Part shown: positions 53,643 to 63,663 of the stretch, piece by piece
How the letters are laid out: the number at the start of each line of letters is the position of its first letter
Position numbering within the stretch: position 1 is the first letter of the stretch
Assembly: GCF_016031655.1 (NCBI RefSeq)
Contig: NZ_JACCHQ010000002.1
Span: 186,001-250,000 of the forward strand
Source of the DNA: Bradyrhizobium glycinis
Lineage (GTDB): Bacteria; Pseudomonadota; Alphaproteobacteria; Rhizobiales; Xanthobacteraceae
Length of the DNA stretch: 64,000 nt
Direction of reading: 5' to 3'
Translations under genes and position numbers: made by a program
Notes under the pieces: generated by a model
The model's database searches: none
The model's input: only the letters and a program-made list of their open reading frames with translations
Told to the model about the DNA's origin: nothing

Positions 53643-53902
53643 CTTCCTGCTCCGGCTTTCCTCGAGGGCGAATTCTAATTCCCCGGTTCGGGCGCCCGCA
53701 AGGGGCGAGCCGCCATCGGACGCCGGATGCTGCGAAAGCGGAAATGCCGATGCCCAATCGGTTCGATAGCTGCCGCGTATCGGCATAGCGCGGGCCTATC
53801 GCATCGAAAGCAAGTCGGCATTTCAGGATGGAGAGGGTCTCGACCAAGCTCCTGCCATAGCCCGCGGGCATCAGGGCTCGCGGCCAACAGAGGAGACTTT
53901 CC

Positions 53903-54382
53903 ATGTCTAGCCATCTCACAATGTCGCGCGTGGTTTGGACAAGCGTTGCCGTTCTCGGCGCGCTGACATTTGCGACGCCGGTTTTCGCCGGCGAATGTCC
54001 GGCCGGCAAGACCAAACCGAATGCGCAGCCGATGGTCGACTACAAGCCGGTCGGCGTCACCGACGTGACGCTCGGTGCGATCGATCTCGGCAAGCAGCCC
54101 GCCCATATCGAGGGCCGCGAGCTGCGCTTTCGCAAGCTGACCATCGCGCCCGGCGGCATCGTGCCCTGGCACAGCCACGACGACCGCCCTGCCCTGATCT
54201 TCGTGCAGCAGGGCGAGATCGTCGAATACGCCTCCAACTGCGTCGACCCGATCGTGCACAAGGCCGGCGACATTCGCCCCGAAGTCCACGGCACCTCGCA
54301 TTGGTGGAAGAACCTCGGCAAGGAGACGGTCATTCTCTATGTCGGCGACGTCCGCAAGGATCCCAACGATAAGCACATGTGA
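53903..54382 (+). CDS. exported cupin-domain protein
   Basis: The 159-residue protein has a signal peptide (VVWTSVAVLGALTFATPVFA, cleavage before GECPAG) and a single cupin beta-barrel. The metal-binding residues are in GIVPWHSHDDRPALIFVQQGE (two His and Glu) and a later His in PEVHGTSHWWKNLG. The function is unknown; it may bind a metal or a small ligand in the periplasm. It stands 112 bp before an MFS gene in the same direction. Confidence 0.85.
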   Translation: MSSHLTMSRVVWTSVAVLGALTFATPVFAGECPAGKTKPNAQPMVDYKPVGVTDVTLGAIDLGKQPAHIEGRELRFRKLTIAPGGIVPWHSHDDRPALIFVQQGEIVEYASNCVDPIVHKAGDIRPEVHGTSHWWKNLGKETVILYVGDVRKDPNDKHM

Positions 54383-54398
54383 CGGCTTTTGGTAGCAA

Positions 54399-54473
54399 GT
54401 CATTCCGGGGCGCGAAGCGAACCCGGAATCTCGAGATTCCGGGTCTGGCGCTGACGCACCAGCCCGGAATGAC
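54399..54473. repeat. palindromic repeat, GTCATTCCGGGGCGCG family
   Basis: Nested inverted repeats: GTCATTCCGGG at the left end pairs with CCCGGAATGAC at the right, and ACCCGGAATCTC with GAGATTCCGGGT in the middle. It lies between the cupin and MFS genes. Confidence 0.8.
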
Positions 54474-54494
54474 AGATCTGCGGAGCGCAACGAC

Positions 54495-55697
54495 ATGACC
54501 GATCTTTCCGCGTCGATCAAACCGGCTGCGACGACGATGGAAGCGCACTCGCCGGGTCTGGCGTTTCGCTCGCTCGTGATCGGCCTCACCGCATTCCTGA
54601 CGGTCGTCGATCTCTTCGCGACGCAGGCGATCCTGCCCTCGCTGACACGGCACTACGGCGTTACACCCGCAGCGATGGGCTTCGCCGTCAACGCCAGCAC
54701 CTTCGGCATGGCCGCAGCCAGCCTCGTCGTCGGCTTCTTCAGCCCGCGTATCGACCGGCGAACGGGCATCCTGCTGAGCCTGGCCCTGCTTGCGATCCCC
54801 ACCAGCCTGCTTGCTGTCGCGCCTAATCTTGCCATCTTCACCGCATTGCGGGTCGCGCAGGGCCTGTGCATGGCGTCAGCCTTCGCGCTCACCCTCGCCT
54901 ATCTCGGCGAGCAATGCAGCGCCATGGACGCCGGCGGCGCCTTTGCCGCCTACATCACCGGCAATGTCGCCAGCAATCTCGTCGGCCGGCTGATCTCGGC
55001 CGCATTGGCCGATGGCCTCGGCCTCGCCTGGAACTTCTATTTCTTCGCGGCGCTCAATCTTGCCGGCGCGGCGCTGGTCTATTTCACCGTCAACCGCGTG
55101 CGGCCGATGCATGCGATGATGCCGCCGGCTTCGCCGCTCGCCGCCACCATCGCGCACTGGCGCAATCCGCAGCTGCGCGCCGCTTTCGGCATCGGCTTCT
55201 GCATCCTGTTCGCCTTCATCGGCACCTTCACCTACGTCAATTTCGTGCTGGTGCGGCCGCCGCTGTCGCTTCGTATGATGGATCTCGGCCTCGTCTATTT
55301 CGTCTTCCTGCCGTCGGTCGTCACGACGCTTCTGGCTGGCAAGGTGGCCGCACGGCTGGGAACGCGGCCCACGATCTGGAGCGCGCTCGCTGTCGCCGGG
55401 CTCGGCCTGCCCTTGATGCTGGCGCCGCGTCTGGGCGAAGTGCTCGCCGGCATGGTCCTGGTCGGCGTCGGCACATTCTTCGCACAGGCCGCCGCGACGG
55501 GTTTCGTCGGACAGGCCGCAGCCGACAATCGCGGCATCGCCAGCGGGACCTATCTTGCGTGCTACTTCTGCGGCGGACTGGTCGGTACGGCCGTGCTCGG
55601 GCGCCTGTTCGACGCTTTCGGATGGCAGGCGTGCACATTCGGCGTGGGCGCGGCGCTCGCGGCCGCAGCCCTGCTCACATTCGCTCTGAAACGCTAG
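54495..55697 (+). CDS. MFS transporter, YnfM-like exporter
   Basis: The 400-residue inner-membrane major-facilitator protein has 12 predicted segments and begins with a 25-residue cytoplasmic tail. FATQAILPSLTRHYGV and GFFSPRIDRRTGI (loop 2-3 motif) fit the drug-efflux DHA1/YnfM group. The substrate is unknown. Its stop overlaps the ccoS stop by 4 bp on the opposite strand (CTAG). Confidence 0.88.
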   Translation: MTDLSASIKPAATTMEAHSPGLAFRSLVIGLTAFLTVVDLFATQAILPSLTRHYGVTPAAMGFAVNASTFGMAAASLVVGFFSPRIDRRTGILLSLALLAIPTSLLAVAPNLAIFTALRVAQGLCMASAFALTLAYLGEQCSAMDAGGAFAAYITGNVASNLVGRLISAALADGLGLAWNFYFFAALNLAGAALVYFTVNRVRPMHAMMPPASPLAATIAHWRNPQLRAAFGIGFCILFAFIGTFTYVNFVLVRPPLSLRMMDLGLVYFVFLPSVVTTLLAGKVAARLGTRPTIWSALAVAGLGLPLMLAPRLGEVLAGMVLVGVGTFFAQAAATGFVGQAAADNRGIASGTYLACYFCGGLVGTAVLGRLFDAFGWQACTFGVGAALAAAALLTFALKR

Positions 55698-55861
55698 CGT
55701 TTCAGAGGCGCTTCCTGCGGCGGCTCGTCGTCGGCGATCGCGCGCCAGGCGGCGCCGTCGAGATCGTCGTACTGGCCGCTTCTGAGCGACCAGAGGAAAG
55801 CAACGAGACCGGCACCTCCGAGCATCAAGGCCAGCGGGACCAGGATGACCAGGATCTCCAT
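55694..55861 (-). CDS. ccoS: cbb3 oxidase maturation protein CcoS (FixS)
   Basis: The 55-residue single-span membrane protein (MEILVILVPLALMLGGAGLVAFLWSLRSG begins it) has a charged C-terminal tail containing the typical YDDLDGAAWR. It is needed for cofactor insertion into the cbb3 oxidase. Its start overlaps the fixI stop by one base (TGATG). It is the last gene of the ccoG-fixH-fixI-ccoS operon. Confidence 0.93.
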   Translation of the reverse strand: MEILVILVPLALMLGGAGLVAFLWSLRSGQYDDLDGAAWRAIADDEPPQEAPLKR

Positions 55862-58050
55862 CACACGATCTCCCGCGAGGCGCTGCGGGCGCGCAGCGAG
55901 TTCAGCATCACCAGGATCGACGAACCGCTCATGGCGGCAGCCGCGATCAGGGGCGTCACGACGCCGCTGATCGCAACCGGCACCGCGAGCACATTGTAGC
56001 CGATCGCAAGCCAGAGGTTCTGCCGCATCAAATGCAGCGCCTTGCGCGAGGCGTCGATGGCGGAGACGACAGGAGCCAACGGTCGGCCGAGGAAGACGAG
56101 ATCGGCGGTGGCCTGGCTGAGATGCGCGGCCGAAATCGGCGACATCGAGACATGGGCCGCCGCAAGCGAGGGCGCATCGTTCATGCCGTCGCCGACCATC
56201 AGCACTTTCGTGCCGCGCCGTTTCAGCTCCTCGACCCGCGCGATCTTGTCGGCCGGGGTGACGCCGGCGCGCCACTCGGGGATGTCGAGCGCTTGGGCCG
56301 CGGCCTTCACCGCCGGCTCGCGATCGCCGGAGAGAATCTCGATGCCGATATCGCGCGCCTTCAGAGCCGCGATCACCGCCTTGGCATCGGGCCGCAGGCC
56401 CTGGCGAACCGAGAGGATGAACCTGTCGCTGCCCTTGCTGAACGCGACGACGGAGGCTTCGGGATCGAGCGCGGCGCTGCCGACCAGCGCCTCGGCGCCA
56501 CAGAAGGAGGGACGGCCGAGGCGAAGCTCGAGGCCGTCGACGGTCGCACGGACCCCCTGCCCGGCCTCCTCCACCGCACTGAGGATCGGAGACTTCGCAC
56601 CGGCAGCTTGAGCGACAGCGGCTGCCACGGGATGATGGCTCGACAGTGCGAGCCGGCCGGCGAGCTCGAAGACATCGGCGGGGATGTTGGCCGCATTCAT
56701 CACCTGGAGATCGGGCAGCGTCAGCGTGCCGGTCTTGTCGAAGATCACATGGTCGGCTTCGGCCAGCCGCTCGATCGCATCACCCGCATTGAGCAACACC
56801 CCGGCCTTGAACATCGCACCCGAGGCCACCGTCTGCACCGTCGGGATCGCAAGCCCGAGCGCGCAGGGACAGGTGATGATCAGCACGGCGACGCCGGTCA
56901 CGATCGCATCGTGCCAGCTCGCACCGGCGACGACCCAGCCGAGGATGGTCAGGAGCGCGGTCGCATGCACCACCGGCGCATAGAGCCGCGAGGCCCGATC
57001 GGCGAGGCGCATGTAGCGCGACCGCGCCTGGAGCGCGTTATCGAGCAGCCGTGTGATCTCGGCGAGCAGCGTCGCCTCGGAGGCGGCCGAGACCCGCACC
57101 CGCAAGCTGCCCGAGATGTTCATCGATCCCGCATAGACCGCCGTACCCTGCTCGGCCGTGACATAGAGCGTTTCGCCAGTGATCAGGCTCTGGTCGATCT
57201 CGGAACGGCCTTCGATCACGGTGCCGTCGACCGCGCAGCGCTCGCCGGGCCTGAGCAGCACGATGTCGCCGGGATTGATCGCCGCCACCGGCACCTGCGA
57301 GATCTCGTCGGGCCCGATGAGCTTCGCCGCCGTCTCCGCCTTCAGCGCGGCGAGATTGCCGGCGACCGCGCGGGTCCGCCGCCGCATGTTCTGGTCGAGG
57401 AAGCGGCCGACCAAGAGGAAGGTCAGCAGCATGATCGCCGCATCGAAGTAAGCATGCTCGGCGTGGTGGATAGTCTCGACCACGGACATGCCGAGCGCCA
57501 GGATCACGCCGATCGAGATCGGCACGTCCATGTTGGTGGTCTTCGCCGACAGCGCGCGCCAGGCCGAGCGGAAGAACGGCTGGCCGGCATAGGCCGCCGC
57601 CGGCAGCGCGATCAGCGCCGACAGCCAGTGGAAGAAATCGCGCTGCTCCGGCAGCATGTCCGAGACATTGCCCGACCATACCGGGATCGACAGCATCATC
57701 ACGTTCATGGTGGCGAAGGCCGCAACGCCGAGGCAGCGCAGCAGGAAGCGGGATGCGGCGACCTCGGCGACCTCCGCGCTCTCGGTCTCGAACGGATAGG
57801 CCTTGTAGCCGAGCTCCTCGAGGCGATCGATGAAGCGGCCGGGGTCGAGCGTGCCCGCCTTCCATTCCAGCGCGACGCGGCGATCGGTGAGGTTGACGCG
57901 GGCCAGGGTGACGTCGGGGATGGCCGAGAGCCCGCGCTCGATCTTGGCCATGCAGCCGGCGCAGTGGACGCCCTCGACGGCGAGATCAATGTGCCGGAGA
58001 CCCTCGTCCGCGTCGCGGACGTAATGAGAGAAATCGCGCGTGACTTGCAT
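55861..58050 (-). CDS. fixI: copper-type P-type ATPase FixI (CcoI)
   Basis: The 729-residue P1B ATPase moves copper for cbb3 oxidase assembly. It has an N-terminal heavy-metal domain (GVHCAGCMAKIE, about residue 32), eight membrane segments with the CPC metal site in ITCPCALGLAIPT, the phosphorylation motif DKTGTLTLPD and the hinge GDGMNDAPSLAAAHV. ATG 58050 (MQVTRDFSHY) follows homology. It lies 11 bp after fixH. Confidence 0.95.
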   Translation of the reverse strand: MQVTRDFSHYVRDADEGLRHIDLAVEGVHCAGCMAKIERGLSAIPDVTLARVNLTDRRVALEWKAGTLDPGRFIDRLEELGYKAYPFETESAEVAEVAASRFLLRCLGVAAFATMNVMMLSIPVWSGNVSDMLPEQRDFFHWLSALIALPAAAYAGQPFFRSAWRALSAKTTNMDVPISIGVILALGMSVVETIHHAEHAYFDAAIMLLTFLLVGRFLDQNMRRRTRAVAGNLAALKAETAAKLIGPDEISQVPVAAINPGDIVLLRPGERCAVDGTVIEGRSEIDQSLITGETLYVTAEQGTAVYAGSMNISGSLRVRVSAASEATLLAEITRLLDNALQARSRYMRLADRASRLYAPVVHATALLTILGWVVAGASWHDAIVTGVAVLIITCPCALGLAIPTVQTVASGAMFKAGVLLNAGDAIERLAEADHVIFDKTGTLTLPDLQVMNAANIPADVFELAGRLALSSHHPVAAAVAQAAGAKSPILSAVEEAGQGVRATVDGLELRLGRPSFCGAEALVGSAALDPEASVVAFSKGSDRFILSVRQGLRPDAKAVIAALKARDIGIEILSGDREPAVKAAAQALDIPEWRAGVTPADKIARVEELKRRGTKVLMVGDGMNDAPSLAAAHVSMSPISAAHLSQATADLVFLGRPLAPVVSAIDASRKALHLMRQNLWLAIGYNVLAVPVAISGVVTPLIAAAAMSGSSILVMLNSLRARSASREIV

Positions 58051-58061
58051 GACGGAATCCT

Positions 58062-58547
58062 TCAGTTCAGGATCACGCGGTTGCGCGACATGAACACGCG
58101 CGTCCCTCGCGTCTCGCCCTCGATCACCAGGTCCCATTGGCCCGGCGCGACGGACGCCGCGCTGCCGCGATAGAGACCGCTGCCGGCTTCGGTGAGCTCG
58201 ACCGCGAGGTCGGCGCGCTTGTCGGTCGGCCGCTCCAGCCGGCCGCCGAACTTCAGCCCGGAGATCGGCTGGCCGCCGGCATCGCGGGCCTCGACCTGGA
58301 CCGAGGCGCCGCCGTCATTGCGGCGCTCGATATGGGCGTTGACCTTCCATTTGCGCGCGGCCTGGTCCTGCGCCGCCGAGATCTCGCGCTCGTAGGTCAG
58401 GCCCGCGGCATAGGGGCTGTCGACGTCGGTGCCGGGCAGCGTCGCGATCGCGAGCTTCATCATGGTCGCGTTGACGCCGATCACGAGGCCGAAGAAGGCG
58501 ACCAGCATCAGGAAGACTTTTGTTCCGGTCAGCGGCTTGGAAGCCAT
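58062..58547 (-). CDS. fixH: FixH family protein
   Basis: The 161-residue protein has one N-terminal membrane helix (KVFLMLVAFFGLVIGVNATMM) and a periplasmic beta-rich domain. SPYAAGLTYEREI is characteristic of FixH. AGGAG lies 9 nt before ATG 58547. FixH assists cbb3 oxidase assembly together with FixG and FixI. The gene is 15 bp after ccoG and 11 bp before fixI. Confidence 0.94.
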   Translation of the reverse strand: MASKPLTGTKVFLMLVAFFGLVIGVNATMMKLAIATLPGTDVDSPYAAGLTYEREISAAQDQAARKWKVNAHIERRNDGGASVQVEARDAGGQPISGLKFGGRLERPTDKRADLAVELTEAGSGLYRGSAASVAPGQWDLVIEGETRGTRVFMSRNRVILN

Positions 58548-58562
58548 GATAGTCTCCTGCAT

Positions 58563-60029
58563 CTACGGCACGACGAAATTGTCGGTGGCGCTTGCGGCGA
58601 CGCCCAGTCCGATATCCATGACGTGGAAGCGGACCGGAATCGACTTCTCTGAATTGTTCTCGGCCGGCGCCGTGACGAGCAGCCGCAGCTCGCTGGTGGA
58701 GTCGCGCGGGATCACGATGATAGGCCGGTCCGGCGTCGCCGAATCGACGCCGACGACGTGCATCATGGGATTGACCGGTCCCTCGACGTCGATGGCAATG
58801 GCGCGGTCATAGCCGCTCTTGTTCAGCAGCCGCACCGTATAGGCGTTGCGGATCGAGCCGTCGCTGAGCTTGACCGCGACCGGATTGCGGTCGTGCAGCA
58901 CATTGACGTCGAGCAGGCTGCGGGTCGCCAGCGTGTAGATCATGATGCCGCCGACCGCGGCGATGATCGCGCTGTAGACGATGGTGCGGGCGCGGACGAT
59001 CCGGTAGATCGGCGCCTTGCCTTCCTGGCGGCGGTGGATGTTGATGTCGTTGTCGTAGCCGATCAGCCGCTTCGGCCGGCCGATCTTCGTCATCACATTG
59101 TCGCAGGCGTCGATGCAGAGTCCGCACTGGATGCATTCCATCTGCGGTCCGTTGCGGATGTCGATGCCGGTCGGGCAGACCGCGACGCACTGGTAGCAGT
59201 CGACACAATCGCCGACCTGCTGGCCGAGGGCGCGCAACTCGGCGGCCTTCTTCACCGAGGTGCGCTTCTCGCCGCGGTCGTAGCGATAGGTGACGTTGAG
59301 CGCCCATTCGTCGGTGAGCGCAGCCTGGATGCGCGGCCACGGGCACATATAGGTGCAGACCTGCTCGCGCATGAAACCGGCAAGCAGATAGGTCGTCGTG
59401 GTGAGGATGCCGATCCAGATATAGGCGATCATCGGCGCCTGGAAGGTGACGAGCTCCTTCACCAGGGTCGGCGCGTCGTTGAAGTAGAGCACCCAGGCGC
59501 CGCCGGTCCACCAGGCGATCATGAGCCAGATCGAATGTTTGAGTACGATCTCGGAGATGCGCTCGAGCTTCATCGGATCGCTCGAGGCATCTTTCTTCAT
59601 GCGCTCGCGCCGGTCGCCCTCGATCAGGCGTTCGACCGCATAGAACAGGTCGGTCCACACCGTCTGCGGACAGAGATAGCCGCACCAGATCCGGCCGCCG
59701 ACGGAGTTCATCAGGAACAGCGCCACCGCGGCGACGATCAACAGGCCGGTGAAGTAATAGACCTCCTGCGGCCACAGCTCGATGAAGAAGAAATAGAAGC
59801 GGCTGTTGGGAAGATCGATCAGCACCGCCTGGCTCGGCGCGCCGAGACCGCGATTCCAGCGCACGAAGGGCAGGAAATAATAGACGCCGAGGCAGACCGC
59901 CATCAGGGTCCATTTGATTCGGCGGAACGTGCCCGAGACGCTCTGCGGATAGACCTTCTTGCGGGCCGCATAGAGCGGCCCGACGTCGTCCGCGGGTTTC
60001 AGTTCGTTCGGATTGACGGTCTTGTTCAT
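58563..60029 (-). CDS. ccoG: cytochrome c oxidase accessory protein CcoG (FixG)
   Basis: The 488-residue membrane Fe-S protein works as a cupric reductase in cbb3 assembly. It has about five membrane helices, a NapH-like WCGYLCPQTVW motif and two [4Fe-4S] motifs (CVDCYQCVAVCP and CIQCGLCIDACDN). A C-terminal immunoglobulin-like periplasmic domain follows the last helix. ATG 60029 (MNKTVNPNEL) is chosen. A FixK box 57 bp upstream starts the second operon. Confidence 0.95.
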   Translation of the reverse strand: MNKTVNPNELKPADDVGPLYAARKKVYPQSVSGTFRRIKWTLMAVCLGVYYFLPFVRWNRGLGAPSQAVLIDLPNSRFYFFFIELWPQEVYYFTGLLIVAAVALFLMNSVGGRIWCGYLCPQTVWTDLFYAVERLIEGDRRERMKKDASSDPMKLERISEIVLKHSIWLMIAWWTGGAWVLYFNDAPTLVKELVTFQAPMIAYIWIGILTTTTYLLAGFMREQVCTYMCPWPRIQAALTDEWALNVTYRYDRGEKRTSVKKAAELRALGQQVGDCVDCYQCVAVCPTGIDIRNGPQMECIQCGLCIDACDNVMTKIGRPKRLIGYDNDINIHRRQEGKAPIYRIVRARTIVYSAIIAAVGGIMIYTLATRSLLDVNVLHDRNPVAVKLSDGSIRNAYTVRLLNKSGYDRAIAIDVEGPVNPMMHVVGVDSATPDRPIIVIPRDSTSELRLLVTAPAENNSEKSIPVRFHVMDIGLGVAASATDNFVVP

Positions 60030-60085
60030 CGCCTCGCGCTTCTTCAAAGGTGCGATTGAACCTAGACCCGGCACCGCCGCGCGGG

Positions 60086-60099
60086 TTGATCCAACGCAA
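60086..60099 (-). promoter_or_regulatory. FixK/FNR box upstream of ccoG
   Basis: TTGCGTTGGATCAA on the minus strand fits TTG-N8-CAA. Its centre is 63.5 bp from the ccoG ATG, exactly as for the box before ccoN. At the usual -41.5 position this predicts a 22-nt leader. Confidence 0.75.
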
Positions 60100-60100
60100 A

Positions 60101-60124
60101 CGGGGGCGCTTTTCTTCGCCCCCG
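60101..60124 (-). terminator. terminator-like hairpin after ccoP
   Basis: CGGGGGCG and CGCCCCCG pair around an eight-base A/G-rich loop, followed on the minus strand by TTTGCG. It starts 27 bp after the ccoP stop and ends one base before the FixK box of ccoG. Confidence 0.65.
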
Positions 60125-60150
60125 CCGGAAGTCGTCGGTCGCGGATCGGC

Positions 60151-61026
60151 CTATTTGCCGCCGCCCAGCGAGTGGACGTAGACCGCCATCGCCTTGATGG
60201 TGGCGGGATCGAGCCGGCCTTCCCAGGCCGGCATCACGCCGGCGCGGCCCTGGCCGATGGTCTCGATCAGGCTCGCCTCGTCGGAGCCGTAGAGCCAGAT
60301 CTTGTCGGTCAGATCAGGTGCGCCCATCTCCTGGTTGCCCTTGCCGGCGTCGCCATGGCAGGCGGCGCAATTCTCCGCGAAGATCTTCTGGCCCTTGGCG
60401 GCGTCATAGCCGTTGCGGGTGGACAAGCCCGACAGCGACCGCACGTAATTGGCGACCGTGACGATCTCGTCGCCCTTCAGCACGCCGTCCTTGCCGAAGG
60501 CGAGCATCTGGCCCTCATGGGTCTTGGCATGGCCCGACCGCACGCCGAACTGGATGGTCTGCATGATCTGATCGAGCGTGCCGCCCCACAGCCATTCGTC
60601 GTCGTTCAGGTTGGGATAGCCTTTGGACCCCGTCGCACCCGTGCCGTGGCACGGCGCGCAATTGTCGCCGAACACGGTCTTGCCCTTGGCGCGGGCGAGC
60701 GCCAGCAGAGCCGGGTCCTTCTCGATGTCGGCGAGCGAGGCCGTGCCCAGCGCCGCCATCTTGTCACCCCGGATCTTCTCGAGGTTGGCAAGCTCGACCG
60801 CGACGTCGGCGCGCGAGGAATAGCCGAACAGGCCGGTGGTATTGTTTTGGATCAGCGGCCAGGCCGGATAGACGATCCAGTAGCCGATCGCCCAGACGAT
60901 GGTGAGATAGAAGGTGATCACCCACCACCGCGGCAGCGGCGTGTTGAGCTCCTTGATGCCGTCCCACTCGTGTCCGGTCGTGGACTTGCCGGAGACGGAA
61001 TCGATGTCGCTAGAATGATCGGTCAT
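60151..61026 (-). CDS. ccoP: cbb3 oxidase dihaem cytochrome c subunit CcoP (FixP)
   Basis: The 291-residue protein has one N-terminal membrane helix (WWVITFYLTIVWAIGYWIVY) and two periplasmic cytochrome c domains with CAPCHG (about residue 128) and CAACHG (about residue 218). Axial Met ligands probably lie in the later MQTIQFG and AGVMPAWEGR regions. It receives electrons and passes them to CcoO and CcoN. Confidence 0.96.
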   Translation of the reverse strand: MTDHSSDIDSVSGKSTTGHEWDGIKELNTPLPRWWVITFYLTIVWAIGYWIVYPAWPLIQNNTTGLFGYSSRADVAVELANLEKIRGDKMAALGTASLADIEKDPALLALARAKGKTVFGDNCAPCHGTGATGSKGYPNLNDDEWLWGGTLDQIMQTIQFGVRSGHAKTHEGQMLAFGKDGVLKGDEIVTVANYVRSLSGLSTRNGYDAAKGQKIFAENCAACHGDAGKGNQEMGAPDLTDKIWLYGSDEASLIETIGQGRAGVMPAWEGRLDPATIKAMAVYVHSLGGGK

Positions 61027-61032
61027 GGTTTC

Positions 61033-61197
61033 TCACTCCTCCCGCAAGGGCAGGTGCGCTGCCTTGTCGAACGCAGCCTTGTTACGGGGCCAAAATGCGT
61101 AGGCGATGATCGCGAGGAAGATCGCGACGAACGCCGGTGTCCAGATCGTGGTCACGAGATCGGACGCAAGATTATGGACGGTCAGGATGGCTTTCAT
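61033..61197 (-). CDS. ccoQ: cbb3 oxidase subunit CcoQ (FixQ)
   Basis: This 54-residue, single-span protein was found by reading the gap between ccoO and ccoP. It begins MKAILTVHNLASDLVTTIW, has one helix (FVAIFLAIIAYAFWP) and ends FDKAAHLPLREE. GGGAGGAG at its 3' end also serves as the ribosome-binding site for ccoP. It stabilises the oxidase complex. Confidence 0.94.
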   Translation of the reverse strand: MKAILTVHNLASDLVTTIWTPAFVAIFLAIIAYAFWPRNKAAFDKAAHLPLREE

Positions 61198-61210
61198 CGT
61201 TCATGCCTTC

Positions 61211-61945
61211 TCAGCGAAGATTGGCTTTCTCGTTGTAGATCTTGAAGTCGACCAGCGTGCCGAGCATCTGCAGGTACGCAACCAGCGCGTCCATCTCGGT
61301 CGGCGTGCCGGCCTTGCCGTCGAAATTGCGTACGACGGCCTTGGCGTAGCGCTTGGTGAAGGCGTCCGCGCCGGCATTGTCCGGGTCGGCCTGGGCCTTC
61401 AGGTCGGCGGCGGCATTGACGAGCTGCTCGTCGCTATAGGGCACCCCGACGGTCCTGAGCGCGCGCATGTCGCCGGCGATCGCATCCGGGTCGACCTCGG
61501 TCTTGCTGAGGAACGGATAGCCGGGCATCACCGACTGCGGCACGATCGCCCGCGGGTTGGTCAGATGGGTGACGTGCCAGTCGTCGGAATATTTGGCGCC
61601 GACACGGGCGAGATCCGGGCCGGTGCGCTTGGAGCCCCACTGGAACGGGTGATCGTACATGCTCTCGGCGGCTAGCGAGAAGTGGCCGTAGCGCTCGACC
61701 TCGTCGCGCAAGGGCCGGACCATCTGCGAGTGGCAGAGATAGCAGCCCTCGCGGACGTAGACGTTGCGCCCCGCGAGCTCGAGCGGCGTGTAGGGCCTGA
61801 CCCCGTCGACCTTCTCGATCGTGCTCTTGAGGTAGAACAGCGGGGTGATCTCGACGAGACCACCGACCGCGATCACCAGCAGGATGCCGACGATCAGGAT
61901 GATCGAGTTCTTCTCGAAGATTTGGTGGCGTGTCCAGAACGACAT
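61211..61945 (-). CDS. ccoO: cbb3 oxidase monohaem cytochrome c subunit CcoO (FixO)
   Basis: The 244-residue protein has one N-terminal membrane anchor ([19 protein letters not shown]) and a periplasmic cytochrome c domain with CYLCHS (about residue 73). [16 protein letters not shown] is characteristic, and the axial Met is probably in [10 protein letters not shown]. It is 12 bp downstream of ccoN. Confidence 0.96.
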   Translation of the reverse strand: MSFWTRHQIFEKNSIILIVGILLVIAVGGLVEITPLFYLKSTIEKVDGVRPYTPLELAGRNVYVREGCYLCHSQMVRPLRDEVERYGHFSLAAESMYDHPFQWGSKRTGPDLARVGAKYSDDWHVTHLTNPRAIVPQSVMPGYPFLSKTEVDPDAIAGDMRALRTVGVPYSDEQLVNAAADLKAQADPDNAGADAFTKRYAKAVVRNFDGKAGTPTEMDALVAYLQMLGTLVDFKIYNEKANLR

Positions 61946-61957
61946 TGCTTGAGCTCC

Positions 61958-63607
61958 TCATTCCGCCGGCTGAAGAGCGACGGGCATCTGGACTTCCTGC
62001 TCGCCGACGCGAACCGTCATCCAGAGATTGTAGGCCATGATCAGCGAGCCGATCAGGAACAGGCCGCCGCCTGTGGCGCGGATGATGTAGAAGGGATGCA
62101 TCGCTTCGACGGTCTCGATAAAGGAATATTCGAGGAAGCCGAGCGAGGTGTAGGCGCGCCACATCAGGCCCTGGAGGATGCCGGACACCCACATCGCCGA
62201 GATGTAGAGAACGATGCCGAGGGTGGCGACCCAGAAGTGCCAGTTGACGAGCTTGAGGCTGTAGAGGCCCTTGCGATTCCAGGCCCACGGCACCAGGCAA
62301 TACAGCGCGCCGAAGGAGACGAAGCCGACCCAGCCGAGCGCGCCGGAATGCACGTGGCCGATGGTCCAGTCGGTGTAGTGGCTGAGCGAGTTGACCACCT
62401 TGATCGACATCATCGGACCCTCGAACGTCGACATGCCGTAGAAGGCGACCGAGACGACGAGCATGCGCAGCACGGGATCGGTACGCAGCTTGTCCCAGGC
62501 TCCCGACAGCGTCATCAGGCCGTTGATCATGCCGCCCCAGGAGGGCATCCACAGCATCACCGAGAACGTCATGCCGAGCGTCTGCGTCCAGTCCGGCAGC
62601 GCCGTGTAGTGCAGATGGTGCGGGCCGGCCCAGATGTAGAGGAAGATCAGCGCCCAGAAGTGGATGATCGACAGCCGATAGGAATAGATCGGCCGCTCCG
62701 CGCGCTTCGGGATGAAGTAGTACATGATCGCCAGGAAGCCTGCGGTCAGGAAGAAGCCGACCGCGTTGTGGCCGTACCACCACTGGAACATGGCGTCCTG
62801 AATGCCGCCCCAGGCGATGTAGGACTTGGAGCCGAACACGGAGACGGGCAGCGCGGGATTGTTGCCGAGATGCAGCACCGCGATCGTCACGATGAAAGCG
62901 AGATAGAACCAGTTCGCGACGAAGATGTGCGGTTCCTTGCGCTTGATGACGGTGACGAGGAAGACCAGCAGATAGACCACCCAGACGATGGTCAGCCAGA
63001 GGTCCGAGTACCATTCGGGCTCGGCGTATTCCTTGCCCTGCGTGACGCCGAGCAGATAGCCGGTGCCCGCGATCAGGATGAAGAAGTTGTAGCCGAGCAC
63101 GACGAACCACGGCGCGAGATCGCCGGCAAGGCGCGCGCGGCAGGACTTCTGCACCACATAGAAGGAGGTCGCGATCAACACGTTGCCGCCGAAGGCGAAG
63201 ATCACGGCGGAGGTGTGCAGCGGCCGCAGGCGGCCGAAGCTGATCCAGGGCAGGTCGAAATTCAGCGCGGGCCAGGCCAGCTGCGAGGCGATGATGAGGC
63301 CGACGAGGAATCCGGCAATGCCCCAGAACATCGCCATGAAGGAGGCGAACTTGATCGGCCCCATGTTGTAGTTCGGGCGGCCGTTGATTTCCTGGGGCGG
63401 CAACGCCGCCGGCCGCTCGAAGTAGCGGTTGACGATGAAGAACACCGCAGCCACGCTCGCCGCCGCGCTGAGCGCGGCGTGGAATGCGAACGGCGCATCG
63501 AGCGCCTTGGCCGAGGCGATCACGCAGAGGAAAGCGGTGACTGCGAATACGACAGCCAAGCCGCTTTCACCGATGGTCATGGATTTTGAGATGGAGGGCT
63601 GGCTCAT
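61958..63607 (-). CDS. ccoN: cbb3 oxidase catalytic subunit CcoN (FixN)
   Basis: The 549-residue haem-copper oxidase subunit has about 12 membrane helices. The CuB/haem ligands lie in [35 protein letters not shown] and [13 protein letters not shown], with [15 protein letters not shown] near the end. It reduces O2 to water with high affinity and pumps protons, allowing microaerobic and symbiotic respiration. It heads ccoNOQP behind a perfect FixK box. The length matches the Bradyrhizobium protein. Confidence 0.97.
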   Translation of the reverse strand: MSQPSISKSMTIGESGLAVVFAVTAFLCVIASAKALDAPFAFHAALSAAASVAAVFFIVNRYFERPAALPPQEINGRPNYNMGPIKFASFMAMFWGIAGFLVGLIIASQLAWPALNFDLPWISFGRLRPLHTSAVIFAFGGNVLIATSFYVVQKSCRARLAGDLAPWFVVLGYNFFILIAGTGYLLGVTQGKEYAEPEWYSDLWLTIVWVVYLLVFLVTVIKRKEPHIFVANWFYLAFIVTIAVLHLGNNPALPVSVFGSKSYIAWGGIQDAMFQWWYGHNAVGFFLTAGFLAIMYYFIPKRAERPIYSYRLSIIHFWALIFLYIWAGPHHLHYTALPDWTQTLGMTFSVMLWMPSWGGMINGLMTLSGAWDKLRTDPVLRMLVVSVAFYGMSTFEGPMMSIKVVNSLSHYTDWTIGHVHSGALGWVGFVSFGALYCLVPWAWNRKGLYSLKLVNWHFWVATLGIVLYISAMWVSGILQGLMWRAYTSLGFLEYSFIETVEAMHPFYIIRATGGGLFLIGSLIMAYNLWMTVRVGEQEVQMPVALQPAE

Positions 63608-63663
63608 GCGGATTCTCTCTGAAAGAACACGCTGCCAGAAACCACATTCACCCTCGCGACGAA

